A DNA stretch of 48,206 nucleotides from Phaeocystidibacter sp965659725. GTDB lineage: Bacteria > Bacteroidota > Bacteroidia > Flavobacteriales > Schleiferiaceae. A model generated the notes under the pieces. It worked only from the letters and a program-made list of their open reading frames with translations, made no database searches and was not told where the DNA came from. The stretch's first letter is position 1, and each line of letters begins with the position of its first letter. Shown one piece after another: positions 24,598 to 33,651 of the stretch. A program made the position numbers and the translations under genes. Where the stretch lies: positions 1-48,206 of the forward strand of contig CBFHXG010000013.1 in assembly GCA_965659725.1 (NCBI GenBank), read 5' to 3'.

Positions 24598-26664
24598 TCA
24601 GCTCGCAATGCTATCATTCGATTGATCGAGCTTTTTCACCATCGTTAGGATTGTGGCGATAGCTACCGTTTCATCTTCGTTGTCGTATACTTCAACGTTG
24701 AATTTCACGATGCCCTTGGCGATATCGTCCTCACTCTTCTTTTCTTGGTCGATCTTCTCTTTCACCGTGAATTTCACACCGATCGTTGTACCAGGATACA
24801 CCGGCTTGGTGAAACGAGCCTCATCAATTCCGTAGTTCAAGAGTACCGGACCTTTCTTAGCCTCAACAAACAAACCAGCCGCCTTGCTCAAAATGAAGTA
24901 TCCGTGGGCAACACGACCCTCAAAGATGGTTTCATCCAAGGAGGTTTCATCCATGTGAGCATAGAAGTTGTCTCCACTTACATTCGCAAAGTTGACAATA
25001 TCAGTGGTAGTTACCGTGTGCTTTGCCGTATAAACTGTCTCACCAACGGTCAACTCCTCAAAGTGCTTGCGGAACACGTGCTTGTCGGCTTCCGGACGAC
25101 TAGCACCTGGTTGGTAGGTTTGCGTAATCTCAGTGATGGTATCAGGATGACCTTGGATGGCCGTGCGTTGCAAGTAGTGAAGGATTCCACGCTTACCGCC
25201 CATTTCTTCACCTCCGCCGGCACGCCCTGGTCCGCCATGGGTTAGCAGAGGCATAGGTGAACCATGACCCGTAGATTCTTTCGCACTCTTCTCGTTCAAC
25301 ACGAGGATCCGTCCGTGCATGTGCGCTGCATTGACAACGAATTCACGCGCTTCTTTGTCATCTGGCGTAACGATAGAAGACACCAATGACCCTCTGCCCA
25401 GGTTGGCAATCTCTACCGCTTCATCAATCGAGTTGTAAGGCATCAATGTAGATACCGGACCAAAGGCCTCAACCGTGTGCGGCTCCATGATCTCAAACGG
25501 TTTGTCGTTGCGGAAAAGGATAGGCGACATAAATGCACCATTGTCGTAATCGGCACCGATAAGCTCAGGTTGATCGTTCAACCCGCCATAAACGATATCC
25601 ATGTTTTGATTCAACTTGGCAACGGCTTCCTTCACACGCTCGACTTGAAGCTTAGTAGCCAAGGCGCCCATGCGAACGCCCTCCTGTCGAGGGTCGCCCA
25701 TCGTAGTTTTAGCAAGGCGCTGCCCTAGTGCGATCTGCACATCTTCCATGTGCTTCTCAGGCACGATAATGCGGCGTACGGCCGTACATTTTTGTCCGGC
25801 TTTTACCGTGATCTCCTTCGAAACCTCCTTAATGAAAAGGTCGAATTCAGGAGTTCCCGGGGCCGCAGCTTCACCTAGAACCGAGGCATTGAGTGAATCC
25901 GCTTCGAGGTTGAAAGTTACCCCCTGCTCGAGTACCCTTGGATGAGCTTGAAGTTTCTTGCCTGTTGCCGCAGATCCTGTGAATGTTACGGTATCTCCGA
26001 GCTCAACGTGATCGATTATACCACGACCAAGACCTGTGATGAGCTGTAAACTTCCTTCGGGAAGGATCTTAGAAGCGATGATCTCACGAACCACAACCTC
26101 GGTGAGATATGATGTGTATTCTGATGGCTTCACTACCGCAGGAACGCCTGCCATAAGGTTGACTGCGATCTTTTCGAGCATTCCCCAAACTGGGAAGTTG
26201 AATGCGTTGATATGAACGGCTACACCGCGCTTTGGCACCATGATGTGATGACCGATGAACGTGCCATTGCGACTCAGTGGGGCATGATCGCCATCCACGT
26301 AGTAGGGCAGGTCAGGGAATTGTCGGCGGAGCGATGCGTTCGCAAAGAGGTTTCCTATTCCCCCTTCAATGTCGATCCAAGAATCGATCTTGGTAGCTCC
26401 TGTCTTGTAGCTCACTTCATAGAACTTGTCCTTGATCTTCATCAAGTGTAGAGCAAGTGCCTTGAGCATGCGTCCGCGTTCTTGGAAAGTCATCTTTCTA
26501 AGCGCTGGACCACCTGTGTTTCTACCGTACTTCAACACCTCGGCGTAGTCGATCCCTTGCGATGAAACCGCTCCAATTTCTGCTCCGGTAATGGCATCTG
26601 TGGCGAGGAGTTCTTGACCTTCTCCGTTTACCCATTGGCCACCGACATAGTTCTGAATATTCAT
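24598..26664 (-). CDS. paaZ: PaaZ: oxepin-CoA hydrolase / 3-oxo-5,6-dehydrosuberyl-CoA semialdehyde dehydrogenase
   Basis: 688 aa, the full PaaZ length. The N-terminal aldehyde dehydrogenase (about 1-530) has FTGSAATGK (NADP loop), catalytic-region Glu in FNLEADS (about 253) and nucleophile Cys in GQKCTAV (about 292). The C-terminal MaoC-like hot-dog hydratase (about 545-680) has SGDNFYAHMDE with the Asp/His pair and GRVAHGYFILSKAAG. It opens the oxepin-CoA ring and oxidises the resulting aldehyde in phenylacetate catabolism. It is separated by about 9 kb from the nearest other paa gene (paaY). A near-consensus -7 element TAACTTAG lies at 26693-26700. Confidence 0.94.
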   Translation of the reverse strand: MNIQNYVGGQWVNGEGQELLATDAITGAEIGAVSSQGIDYAEVLKYGRNTGGPALRKMTFQERGRMLKALALHLMKIKDKFYEVSYKTGATKIDSWIDIEGGIGNLFANASLRRQFPDLPYYVDGDHAPLSRNGTFIGHHIMVPKRGVAVHINAFNFPVWGMLEKIAVNLMAGVPAVVKPSEYTSYLTEVVVREIIASKILPEGSLQLITGLGRGIIDHVELGDTVTFTGSAATGKKLQAHPRVLEQGVTFNLEADSLNASVLGEAAAPGTPEFDLFIKEVSKEITVKAGQKCTAVRRIIVPEKHMEDVQIALGQRLAKTTMGDPRQEGVRMGALATKLQVERVKEAVAKLNQNMDIVYGGLNDQPELIGADYDNGAFMSPILFRNDKPFEIMEPHTVEAFGPVSTLMPYNSIDEAVEIANLGRGSLVSSIVTPDDKEAREFVVNAAHMHGRILVLNEKSAKESTGHGSPMPLLTHGGPGRAGGGEEMGGKRGILHYLQRTAIQGHPDTITEITQTYQPGASRPEADKHVFRKHFEELTVGETVYTAKHTVTTTDIVNFANVSGDNFYAHMDETSLDETIFEGRVAHGYFILSKAAGLFVEAKKGPVLLNYGIDEARFTKPVYPGTTIGVKFTVKEKIDQEKKSEDDIAKGIVKFNVEVYDNEDETVAIATILTMVKKLDQSNDSIAS

Positions 26665-26735
26665 AGTGCGAGTATTTCTATTTCGAGGAGCGCTAAGTTA
26701 TGGATAATAGATGCATTCCCTAAGTAGATCGGCCG

Positions 26736-27326
26736 TTACCACAGATGGTATCCAAAGTTGAATAGATAGTACTCATTGAAGTAACCATAGGGCTGTGGTA
26801 GGATGCCTTTACCCGCTTGCAGACTCAGTCTATACCTCTTGGCCTTGTAGACGAATCCGAGATAAGGGATAGCATCAAAGAGGTTGGATGGACCCTCATC
26901 GTAAAGTGGACTGGTTTGAGGGCCTTTAATGCGATCGAAAAGTACGAACTGGACATCGAACCCGCCCATGATAAATCCGCCATAATCCTCTAGGATCCTC
27001 ACATTGAAATCAACGGGCACATTGATGCAGTGGAGCGTTCTGCTATCCAAAGAATCTCCTCGCCTCCCCAACCTAGAGTAACGCATCCCGATTGCCCAAT
27101 TGAAGCCATCGCTGTACTTGGAAAAATTCTCTTCGTATACGATGCCGATATTGAAACCATGGCGAGTTCCTCCGATCCGTGGCAGATCATCTGAAAATTG
27201 AAAAGCAGACTGATATCCTGCGGAAAGATAGAGTTGTGTAATGTGAACCTCTTGACGCTCATCTTCTTGTGCTAGAGCACTCACCGCTAAGAAACCAATG
27301 AACAAAAGGGTGATGGATAAGCGCAT
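26736..27326 (-). CDS. Outer-membrane beta-barrel protein
   Basis: 196 aa from the ATG at 27326; the frame opens two codons earlier at a TTG, which is less likely. The signal peptide MRLSITLLFIGFLAVSALAQ precedes amphipathic strands (YLSAGYQSAFQF, GFNIGIVYEE, WAIGMRYSRLG, YGGFIMGGFDVQF, YRLSLQAGKG) and an aromatic C-terminal strand (YYLFNFGYHLW). It is the last of three linked envelope genes (gaps 24 bp and 1-bp overlap) that start at 29170. No catalytic motif; function unknown. Confidence 0.72.
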   Translation of the reverse strand: MRLSITLLFIGFLAVSALAQEDERQEVHITQLYLSAGYQSAFQFSDDLPRIGGTRHGFNIGIVYEENFSKYSDGFNWAIGMRYSRLGRRGDSLDSRTLHCINVPVDFNVRILEDYGGFIMGGFDVQFVLFDRIKGPQTSPLYDEGPSNLFDAIPYLGFVYKAKRYRLSLQAGKGILPQPYGYFNEYYLFNFGYHLW

Positions 27327-27350
27327 CTGCAATGGGTCATAACGTCTAAG

Positions 27351-28709
27351 CTATTCTCTATTTGGCCAAAGTACCGACCAGTTCAAGCCAAATCCGAAGG
27401 TGTCCAAGCCAAGGGGCACCGTTTCCGGTGAAATGTAAGATTCAGTGGCATAGAAAAGATAGAGGAGTATGCCATTGTGCATTCCCTCTAGCTTGATGGT
27501 CATGTTTTGGGTTTGGGTGCCGTCTGCACTGCCTAAGGCTAGAAAGTTGACAGGGCTATCCGGCCGGCTGTCCACCCAAGTGAAAGTTAGCCTGTACAGA
27601 AGACCTTCATCGGGGTTGCGGGCAAGGTAGGCAGAAGCTCTAAACCCTCCATGGAATTGAAGTGCATCACCGCCCAAGTCCCTGTAGTAGGTTTGGCCCG
27701 TGTTGTTGTCTTCGCCGGAGGCAGAGCCCGACATAGACAATCCTCGAAAAACATAATCCAATTCGAAGTATTCGAAGAAATTGAACCCAATGAATGGGCT
27801 TACCTCATAGCGGTCATACCCATCGCCCATGAAATCTAGCTGTGTCCACGCCCCGTAGTGAAGTCCAAATTGACGATCCTCATCCAGGAAGGATGTATGC
27901 TCAAGCGTCACAAGCATAGCCCCTCCGCCAAACGAACCCCCTGTGAAACCGGGAATTCGGCTGTCATCGATCAAGTTTCCTGAGAATCCAATTGAGAAGA
28001 AACCATTGATGTCATCATTTGAATAGCTTCGGGTACTGTAAGTGGAAGATGGTCTCGTTGTGTTTTGTTGCTGCTCTTGTAGGAGGTGATTGCGGACAAG
28101 ACGTGTCGTTTGAGCGTTCTCTCTGTTCCCATAATCGTATTGAATCCTCCCGACCCGTATCTCTCCGGAGCTATAGCCTGCGTCTTTCACGCACCGAATA
28201 AACGGATTCTCAATAGGTACAATGCCGCGGTCGAATTCCTCAAAATCACGCTGAAGGTATTCGCCTTTTTCAGAACCATATTGAGATATGCTAAGGTGTA
28301 AAGGTCCGCGGAGGCTACACACACTCCTGCCATTCTTGTAGAAATAGAATCCGTCCACTGTAAAGCGCATGTCCGATATCCATTCGTCTGGCCTGAATGC
28401 CGCTCTCTCAGGCTCGCCTCCATTCATCGTCCACCGTACGCCTTTACGGTCCAAGATCTGCTGAATTTGTGACTCGGTATATCGCCGACCATTGACCTCC
28501 ATGTATAGAAAGTCGATCTGGGGAACCAAGAAATTGGCTTCTAAACCGGAGAACCCGCTGTACGTAAAGGCGGTTCTAAAGGTGACTTCATAAACAGCAC
28601 CCCACTCATCCGTAAAACGAAAGCTAATGTCATCATCTGGTCCATAGGTTTGGGCTTGAGACGAAAACGAGGCCAGACTGATAAATAGAAGAAGAAGTAG
28701 TTTATTCAT
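27351..28709 (-). CDS. Secreted/outer-membrane protein of unknown function with C-terminal barrel-like region
   Basis: 452 aa. The ATG at 28709 shares its A with the TGA of the upstream lipoprotein gene (TGATG), so translation is coupled. Signal peptide MNKLLLLLFISLASFSSQAQ. The N-terminal part (about 25-190) is soluble and beta-rich with three Cys residues. A low-complexity Thr/Ser/Tyr/Arg linker (about 215-235) follows. The C-terminal half has barrel-like strands (FFSIGFSGNLI, FGLHYGAWTQLDF, FHGGFRASAYLA, GILLYLFYATES) and ends FGLNWSVLWPN. I do not recognise a named family. Context suggests a complex with the neighbouring lipoprotein and small barrel protein. Confidence 0.68.
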   Translation of the reverse strand: MNKLLLLLFISLASFSSQAQTYGPDDDISFRFTDEWGAVYEVTFRTAFTYSGFSGLEANFLVPQIDFLYMEVNGRRYTESQIQQILDRKGVRWTMNGGEPERAAFRPDEWISDMRFTVDGFYFYKNGRSVCSLRGPLHLSISQYGSEKGEYLQRDFEEFDRGIVPIENPFIRCVKDAGYSSGEIRVGRIQYDYGNRENAQTTRLVRNHLLQEQQQNTTRPSSTYSTRSYSNDDINGFFSIGFSGNLIDDSRIPGFTGGSFGGGAMLVTLEHTSFLDEDRQFGLHYGAWTQLDFMGDGYDRYEVSPFIGFNFFEYFELDYVFRGLSMSGSASGEDNNTGQTYYRDLGGDALQFHGGFRASAYLARNPDEGLLYRLTFTWVDSRPDSPVNFLALGSADGTQTQNMTIKLEGMHNGILLYLFYATESYISPETVPLGLDTFGFGLNWSVLWPNRE

Positions 28710-29170
28710 CACGGGTAAGGAACTCTATAGATAGCGCAGAAATCGTAGTTATCAATGAATTCCGTTCTAAGGAAGTCAGGTGTGCTGGAAAGCTCTGTGT
28801 CGTAGATATCATAACGCTCACCGTAGGTCAGCAGTAGAGGGACACCTTCGCCTTCGCATCCCACCGCCCCTGTTTGATTGGGCACTACCGTTGGCACTTC
28901 AACCTCGAACTCTTGTCCAGAGTCTGCGTTTACGAATAAGATTGTTCTCGTATCTCCGAAGATGGTAAGAAGAGAGTCGCGGTAACGGATCGAATCCTGT
29001 TCCGACATATTATTACTGCTCGTGAAACGGTAGAATGTGCTGTATACGATTAAGGTTTGCCGATCGTCTGGGATACGATATCTTGGATTTTCTTCAAGCT
29101 CAACTCCTTCGATACAAGAGGTGAGGGTCAGTAAGAAAGCAAATGAAGAAAGGAGTAGTAGTTTACGCAT
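28709..29170 (-). CDS. Lipoprotein of unknown function
   Basis: 153 aa from the ATG at 29170; an earlier TTG start at 29185 is less likely. The signal peptide MRKLLLLSSFAFLLTLTSC has a lipobox LTSC with Cys19. The mature part has a strand DRQTLIVYSTFYRF, a serine/asparagine-rich loop, EFEVEVPTVVP and two further Cys residues that could form a disulfide. It is the first gene of a three-gene envelope unit, and its TGA overlaps the next ATG. It is divergent from the alkB-like gene (37-bp gap). Confidence 0.7.
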   Translation of the reverse strand: MRKLLLLSSFAFLLTLTSCIEGVELEENPRYRIPDDRQTLIVYSTFYRFTSSNNMSEQDSIRYRDSLLTIFGDTRTILFVNADSGQEFEVEVPTVVPNQTGAVGCEGEGVPLLLTYGERYDIYDTELSSTPDFLRTEFIDNYDFCAIYRVPYP

Positions 29171-29207
29171 GTGCTTGTATGACAAAGTCTAACAATACTC
29201 TAATATA

Positions 29208-29765
29208 GTGAAACTGAAGGATTGCCATTTTGTTCGAGAGGTGCTCAACGAGGCTGACAGCTCTTTTCAAAGGCTGATGGAGGAGATCGAGTGGAGGGAA
29301 GAAACCATATACATGTTTGGCAAGACCATGCTTCAACCGCGTCTGTTGGCTTGGTATGGAGACAGCAACGCCACGTATCGCTATTCGGGTATAGACCACA
29401 ATCCTTTGCCGTGGACATCAACCTTGACTTCCATAAAGGCTAGGGTAGAGGAGGTAGCTGGCCACGCGTTCAACAGTGTGCTGCTGAACCTTTATAGAGA
29501 TGGCAACGATTCGATGGGGTATCATTCGGATGATGAGCCTGAGTTGGGTAATCAGCCGGTGATCGCCTCCCTCAGCTTAGGGGCAGAAAGAAAGTTCAAT
29601 ATGAAGTATAAGACGACCCAAGAGTTGCTATCGATCCCTCTTGAACACAATTCCCTGCTCATCATGAAAGGAGACTTTCAAAAGGAGTGGAAACACAGCG
29701 TTCCCAAAACAAAGAAGGAGGTTGGGCCAAGGATCAACCTGACGTTTAGGAAGGTTTATCCCTAA
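29208..29765 (+). CDS. alkB: AlkB-like 2-oxoglutarate/Fe(II)-dependent dioxygenase
   Basis: 185 aa from a GTG start, the size of the short AlkB class. The iron ligands are His106 and Asp108 (YHSDDEPEL) and His163 (WKHSVPKT); the 2-oxoglutarate-binding Arg residues are in PRINLTFR (175 and 181). FNSVLLNLYRDGNDSMGYH and IASLSLGAERKF are further family segments. Members reverse alkylation damage on DNA/RNA bases by oxidative dealkylation. Substrate range is not deducible. The last 4 bases overlap the 3' end of the convergent membrane-protein gene. Confidence 0.9.
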   Translation: MKLKDCHFVREVLNEADSSFQRLMEEIEWREETIYMFGKTMLQPRLLAWYGDSNATYRYSGIDHNPLPWTSTLTSIKARVEEVAGHAFNSVLLNLYRDGNDSMGYHSDDEPELGNQPVIASLSLGAERKFNMKYKTTQELLSIPLEHNSLLIMKGDFQKEWKHSVPKTKKEVGPRINLTFRKVYP

Positions 29766-30223
29766 GGCTTCATGTAGATCTCCTGAATGGCATAGAACTG
29801 TAATTCGCGTACCTTCATCAGCTGCCTCTCCTTTTTGATCATCACGTAAGAAACGAGCAGCCTTCCACCGTAAGTAGCGATGGCCAAGGTACCGACGGAA
29901 AGGATGACATAAGCTGTACTGAATAACCGAGTATCGAATGCAACCGAGGTCAAGTACCAAAATAGAACAGGAGAAGCTGCGAACATAATCATAGCCATTA
30001 ACGGCATGAACTTAGCGTCCTTCCACATATCTTCCATTTTCTGAACCTCCCGCTCTATTACCTTGTGCTGGTTATAAGATTCATCACCATCCCACTGATA
30101 GCGAATGCACTTGCCCACGATAGGCCTATCTCCCGTGGCGCCACATATTTGCCCGTATTTAGCATTGGTCTGTTTGTGAGCGCACGTCGCACAGTGATGA
30201 ACTTGAGAGAGGTTAAGCTCCAT
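29762..30223 (-). CDS. Small membrane protein with N-terminal Cys cluster
   Basis: 153 aa from the ATG at 30223, which lies 5 bp after the stop of the YciI-like gene; an earlier start (30262) would overlap that gene by 34 bp. Residues 11, 14, 27 and 39 are Cys (HHCATC, GQIC, GKC), a zinc-ribbon or iron-sulfur-like spacing, followed by an acidic helix and two membrane helices (about 78-97 and 103-125). A basic tail follows. I do not recognise a family. It is the last gene of the prolyl oligopeptidase operon. Confidence 0.65.
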   Translation of the reverse strand: MELNLSQVHHCATCAHKQTNAKYGQICGATGDRPIVGKCIRYQWDGDESYNQHKVIEREVQKMEDMWKDAKFMPLMAMIMFAASPVLFWYLTSVAFDTRLFSTAYVILSVGTLAIATYGGRLLVSYVMIKKERQLMKVRELQFYAIQEIYMKP

Positions 30224-30228
30224 GGTGG

Positions 30229-30660
30229 CTAAGGTAATTTCGATCCTCTCGCCGCCCACCAAGGATGCACCTCGATAGTTAACCTTCCGGCCTGTACGGC
30301 TGGGTCTTGTGATACGATCTCGCGAACGCGTTCAACATCATGGTCGTTGAATATGAGTATCCCCCTCCAGTCACTATCATCGCCCATAGGGCCGGCAATC
30401 ACGAGGTTGTGCTCATCGGCCATCTGATTGATGTACTCCATGTGCGCCTGCTGGATCAAGTTGGCTTCATCCTCAGGTAAAGCTTCCCGATCAGGAACGG
30501 CAACGTACATAACAAAGACGTACTGACGCATGGTAAACGTGGTATCGCCTTCCTCAAAAGTGAAAGTTGGAAAGCCTTCTTCGTCGGTCGACTGTCCCCA
30601 TACCGATGCCCCCATGAGCATCAGTATGGATATCAGTCCTGTTTTTAATAGCGGCCTCAT
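30229..30660 (-). CDS. Secreted YciI-family protein
   Basis: 143 aa. A signal peptide MRPLLKTGLISILMLMGASVWGQ precedes a YCII-like ferredoxin fold: YVFVMYVAVPDREALPED, then HMEYINQMADEHNLVIAGPMGDD, WRGILIFNDHDVERVREIV and the closing LTIEVHPWW. YciI-type proteins are usually cytoplasmic and of unclear function, with a conserved His and Asp at the putative active site. Export is unusual for the fold. The ATG overlaps the TGA of the prolyl oligopeptidase gene (ATGA), so translation is coupled. Confidence 0.75.
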   Translation of the reverse strand: MRPLLKTGLISILMLMGASVWGQSTDEEGFPTFTFEEGDTTFTMRQYVFVMYVAVPDREALPEDEANLIQQAHMEYINQMADEHNLVIAGPMGDDSDWRGILIFNDHDVERVREIVSQDPAVQAGRLTIEVHPWWAARGSKLP

Positions 30661-32801
30661 TCGTAGCTCAACTCTTTAACACCCATATTCCAAAAGGCAA
30701 ACGCCCAAATGTCGGCTTGCTCTTCAATGATCATGTTTGTTGGCTTACCTGCACCATGACCTGCATTTACCGAGATGCGAATGATGGTAGGGTTGGCGCA
30801 GTTCTGCATTTCTTGCAAGCGAGCTGCGAACTTGAACGAGTGCGCTGGAACCACCCGGTCATCATGGTCGCCGGTAGTCACCATCGTAGCAGGGTAGCAG
30901 TTTGGATCGATGTTATGGTATGGAGAGTACCCTAAGAGGTAGTTGAACATTTCATCAGAATCCTCAGCCGTACCATAGTCGTAGGCCCACCCTGCACCGG
31001 CGGTGAAAGTGTGATAGCGAAGCATGTCCAATACGCCAACGGCCGGAAGTGCTACGCTCGCTAGGTCAGGGCGTTGCGTCAATACCGCACCCACGAGGAG
31101 TCCTCCGTTTGAACCACCTCTAAGCGCCAGTTTTTCACTGCTCGTATACCCTTCATCGATCAAGAATTCACCTGCCGCGATGAAGTCGTCAAACACATTC
31201 TGCTTGTTCATCTTGGTGCCGGCACTGTGCCATTCTTCACCATACTCGCCGCCGCCTCTTAGGTTCGCAACGGCCCAAACACCACCATTCTCCAACCAGG
31301 CAATTCGCGCTGTAGAAAAGCTGGGAGTAAGGCTGATGTTGAATCCGCCATAGCCATAGAGCATGGTTGGGTTCGATCCATTCAATTCAAGTCCCTTCTT
31401 GTGAGTGATGATCATTGGCACACGCGTTCCATCCTTGGAGGTATAGAACACTTGTTCGCTCACGTATTCATCCGGATTGAACTTCACTTCACTGCGCTTG
31501 TAGAGCTCGCTTTCACCCGATTCAATGTCGTACTTGAACGTTGTACTAGGGTTGATGTAGTTCGAGAAGGAATAGTAGAGATGATCGGCATCCCATTTTG
31601 CACCGAAACCACCGGCAGAACCAGGGCCAGGCAACTCGATCACGCGTACCGTTTCGCCTTGTAGGTTGAACTGCTCGATGTGCGAAACCGCATCTTTCAG
31701 GTAGCTTCCGAAGAAGTAACCTCCACCTGTTCCAAACTCGCCCACCTCATCACGTTCAGGAATTACGGTTTCCCAGTTCTCTGGTGTAAGAGCATCCAAA
31801 GTGGTGCTAACGAGTTTGCGGTTAGGGGCATTTAGGTTCGTGGAGATGAAAACCTTGTTTCCTTCTACATGAACAACGCTGTATTCTTTGCTAATGTCAT
31901 TGGTCACCTTCTCGATAGATGCATTGGGATTGTTCAGACGCTTGATGAATAGGTCGTTTCCAGAGGTTGATACCGCGCCGGTTATCACGAGCACAGACTC
32001 ATCTTCACTTACTCCGCCACCAATGTATCGGTAGCCCGCTTCTTCACCACCAAAGATGAGCTCGTCTTCCGACTGACGGGTTCCGAGTTTATGGAAATAG
32101 AGCTTGTGGAATTCGGTCATTGCCGACAACTCACTTCCGCCTTCTGGCTTGTCGTAGCTGCTATAGTAGAATCCCTCATTTCCTCTCCAAGAGAGTCCGC
32201 TGAATTTCACATCGACCAAGGTATCCTCCAAGATCTCGCCTGTTTCGGCGGCCATAATGATCACTTTACGCCAGTCGGATCCAGCTTCAGAGATCTGGTA
32301 TGCGAGCAATGAACCATCTTTTGTGAAGCTCATACCGGCCAATGATGTTGTACCGTCTTCACTAAAAGAGTTAGGGTCCAAGAACACTTCAGGCTCCCCA
32401 TCTTCTCCCTTTTTACGATAAAGGACCGATTGATTTTGAAGTCCATCGTTCTTGTACCAATAGGTGTACTCACCTCTCTCAAAAGGGGCGGAAAATTTCT
32501 CGTAGTTCCAGAGTTCGGTGATGCGATCAACCAGTTTTTGGCGGTATGGAATGGTTTCCAGATATCCGAAGCTAACCTCGTTTTGGGCCTTCACCCAATC
32601 TGCGGTTTCTTCGCTCATATCGTCTTCAAGCCATCGGTATGGGTCTGGAACTTCTTTGCCGAAGTACACATCCACAACATCTCCCTTTCGGGTGGCAGGA
32701 TAGTTCAATTCATCCATTTCGTTTGACCTTTCGCTTTCTATTGGCGTGCAGGCTGTCAAGGTGATGATAGCAGCTGCAGGAGCGAGCCATAGATTCTTCA
32801 T
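30657..32801 (-). CDS. Prolyl oligopeptidase family serine peptidase (S9A), lipoprotein
   Basis: 714 aa. The signal peptide ends in a lipobox LTAC (Cys18), so the enzyme is probably lipid-anchored in the periplasm or at the cell surface. The N-terminal beta-propeller (about 80-440) starts YPATRKGDVVDVYFGKEVPDPYRWLEDD. The alpha/beta-hydrolase domain has Ser about 564 in RGGSNGG, Asp about 647 in DHDDRV and His about 681 in NAGHGAG. It cleaves short peptides after proline. It is the first gene of an operon with the YciI-like and Cys-cluster membrane genes. Confidence 0.93.
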   Translation of the reverse strand: MKNLWLAPAAAIITLTACTPIESERSNEMDELNYPATRKGDVVDVYFGKEVPDPYRWLEDDMSEETADWVKAQNEVSFGYLETIPYRQKLVDRITELWNYEKFSAPFERGEYTYWYKNDGLQNQSVLYRKKGEDGEPEVFLDPNSFSEDGTTSLAGMSFTKDGSLLAYQISEAGSDWRKVIIMAAETGEILEDTLVDVKFSGLSWRGNEGFYYSSYDKPEGGSELSAMTEFHKLYFHKLGTRQSEDELIFGGEEAGYRYIGGGVSEDESVLVITGAVSTSGNDLFIKRLNNPNASIEKVTNDISKEYSVVHVEGNKVFISTNLNAPNRKLVSTTLDALTPENWETVIPERDEVGEFGTGGGYFFGSYLKDAVSHIEQFNLQGETVRVIELPGPGSAGGFGAKWDADHLYYSFSNYINPSTTFKYDIESGESELYKRSEVKFNPDEYVSEQVFYTSKDGTRVPMIITHKKGLELNGSNPTMLYGYGGFNISLTPSFSTARIAWLENGGVWAVANLRGGGEYGEEWHSAGTKMNKQNVFDDFIAAGEFLIDEGYTSSEKLALRGGSNGGLLVGAVLTQRPDLASVALPAVGVLDMLRYHTFTAGAGWAYDYGTAEDSDEMFNYLLGYSPYHNIDPNCYPATMVTTGDHDDRVVPAHSFKFAARLQEMQNCANPTIIRISVNAGHGAGKPTNMIIEEQADIWAFAFWNMGVKELSYE

Positions 32802-32827
32802 GTTTTTGTGATTTTTGCTAGGATCCC

Positions 32828-32835
32828 AAATATAG
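32828..32835 (-). promoter_or_regulatory. -7 promoter element of the prolyl oligopeptidase operon
   Basis: Minus-strand TATATTTG, an exact TAnnTTTG match, 26 nt before the ATG at 32801. Confidence 0.7.
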
Positions 32836-32860
32836 AGAATGCACTTGTGACCTATCCATA

Positions 32861-32890
32861 AAAAAAGGGCGCCCTCAATGGACGCCCTTC
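32861..32890 (-). terminator. Rho-independent terminator after the broken T9SS gene
   Basis: Minus-strand AAGGGCG and CGCCCTT arms (7 bp) with an 11-nt loop, followed by a run of seven T. It lies 24 bp after the stop codon of the T9SS fragment. Confidence 0.8.
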
Positions 32891-32913
32891 AAATCAAATC
32901 AAAATTCTACCGA

Positions 32914-33651
32914 CTATTGGCGGATCACGCGTTGAACGTGGATGCCATCTGCCGTGCGAATTGAAAGTACATACGTGCCGGCCGGCAAGTGACGAATGTC
33001 AACCTGCTCCAACCATTGCGTATTGGCATCGAGCTTCTCAGTGAAGAGTGTTTGTCCACTCAACGAAGCAAGCTCAATGGTAGCTTCACTATTCGTAGCC
33101 GTTTCAATATCGATATTGAATACGCCTGACGTTGGATTCGGGTATACATTCACTTGACCATTGAACGCTACCTCTTCAACAGAGATACCTTGAATGTTCA
33201 CTGTAGCCGTGGCTGTATCCGTATCACCACAAACGCCAGTTACCACTAGAGTCACAGTGTAAGTGCCATTCTGAGTGTAATCATGTGTGATCGTATCACC
33301 CACACCAGAATTGCCATCGCCAAAGTCCTAATCATCGCTCACTGCATTTTCGGAACCAGCGGCATCAAAGAATACGCTGTACTCTGTTGACGTTGCTGAA
33401 CCAGAAGCACTATTTTCAGTGAAAGCAGCTACTGCTTCAGGGGCAAGCTCAACCATTGTAGTATCAAGCGGACTTGAACATACCGCCGAAACGGTCCAAT
33501 CGAAGAAGTAGTAAATGCGAACCTCAGGGAAGTTACTGATGCCTACTGCACTATCAATCGACATGTAGCTCTCGAACTCATACGGATAGCTGGCACCGCT
33601 TGTAGCTCGGAAGAATTCCACCGTATTGGTTGTGTCGAAAGTCAAGTTCAC
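32914..33651 (-). pseudogene. T9SS cargo protein fragment with PKD-like domain, 5'-truncated and with an in-frame TAG
   Basis: The frame continues from about 33651 to the stop at 32914 with one TAG at 33328-33330. It encodes a beta-rich segment (VNLTFDTTNTVEFF, PEVRIYYFFDW), a PKD-like domain, and a C-terminal type A sorting domain (VNVYPNPTSGVFNID, then LPAGTYVLSI). The TAG replaces the Trp of the conserved WDFGDG of PKD (next residues DFGDGNSG), so it looks like TGG changed to TAG. The 5' end is lost at a junction with a transposase fragment at about 33651, and no signal peptide remains. It was once a secreted or surface protein; now probably not expressed, unless the TAG is a sequencing error. 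Confidence 0.8.
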
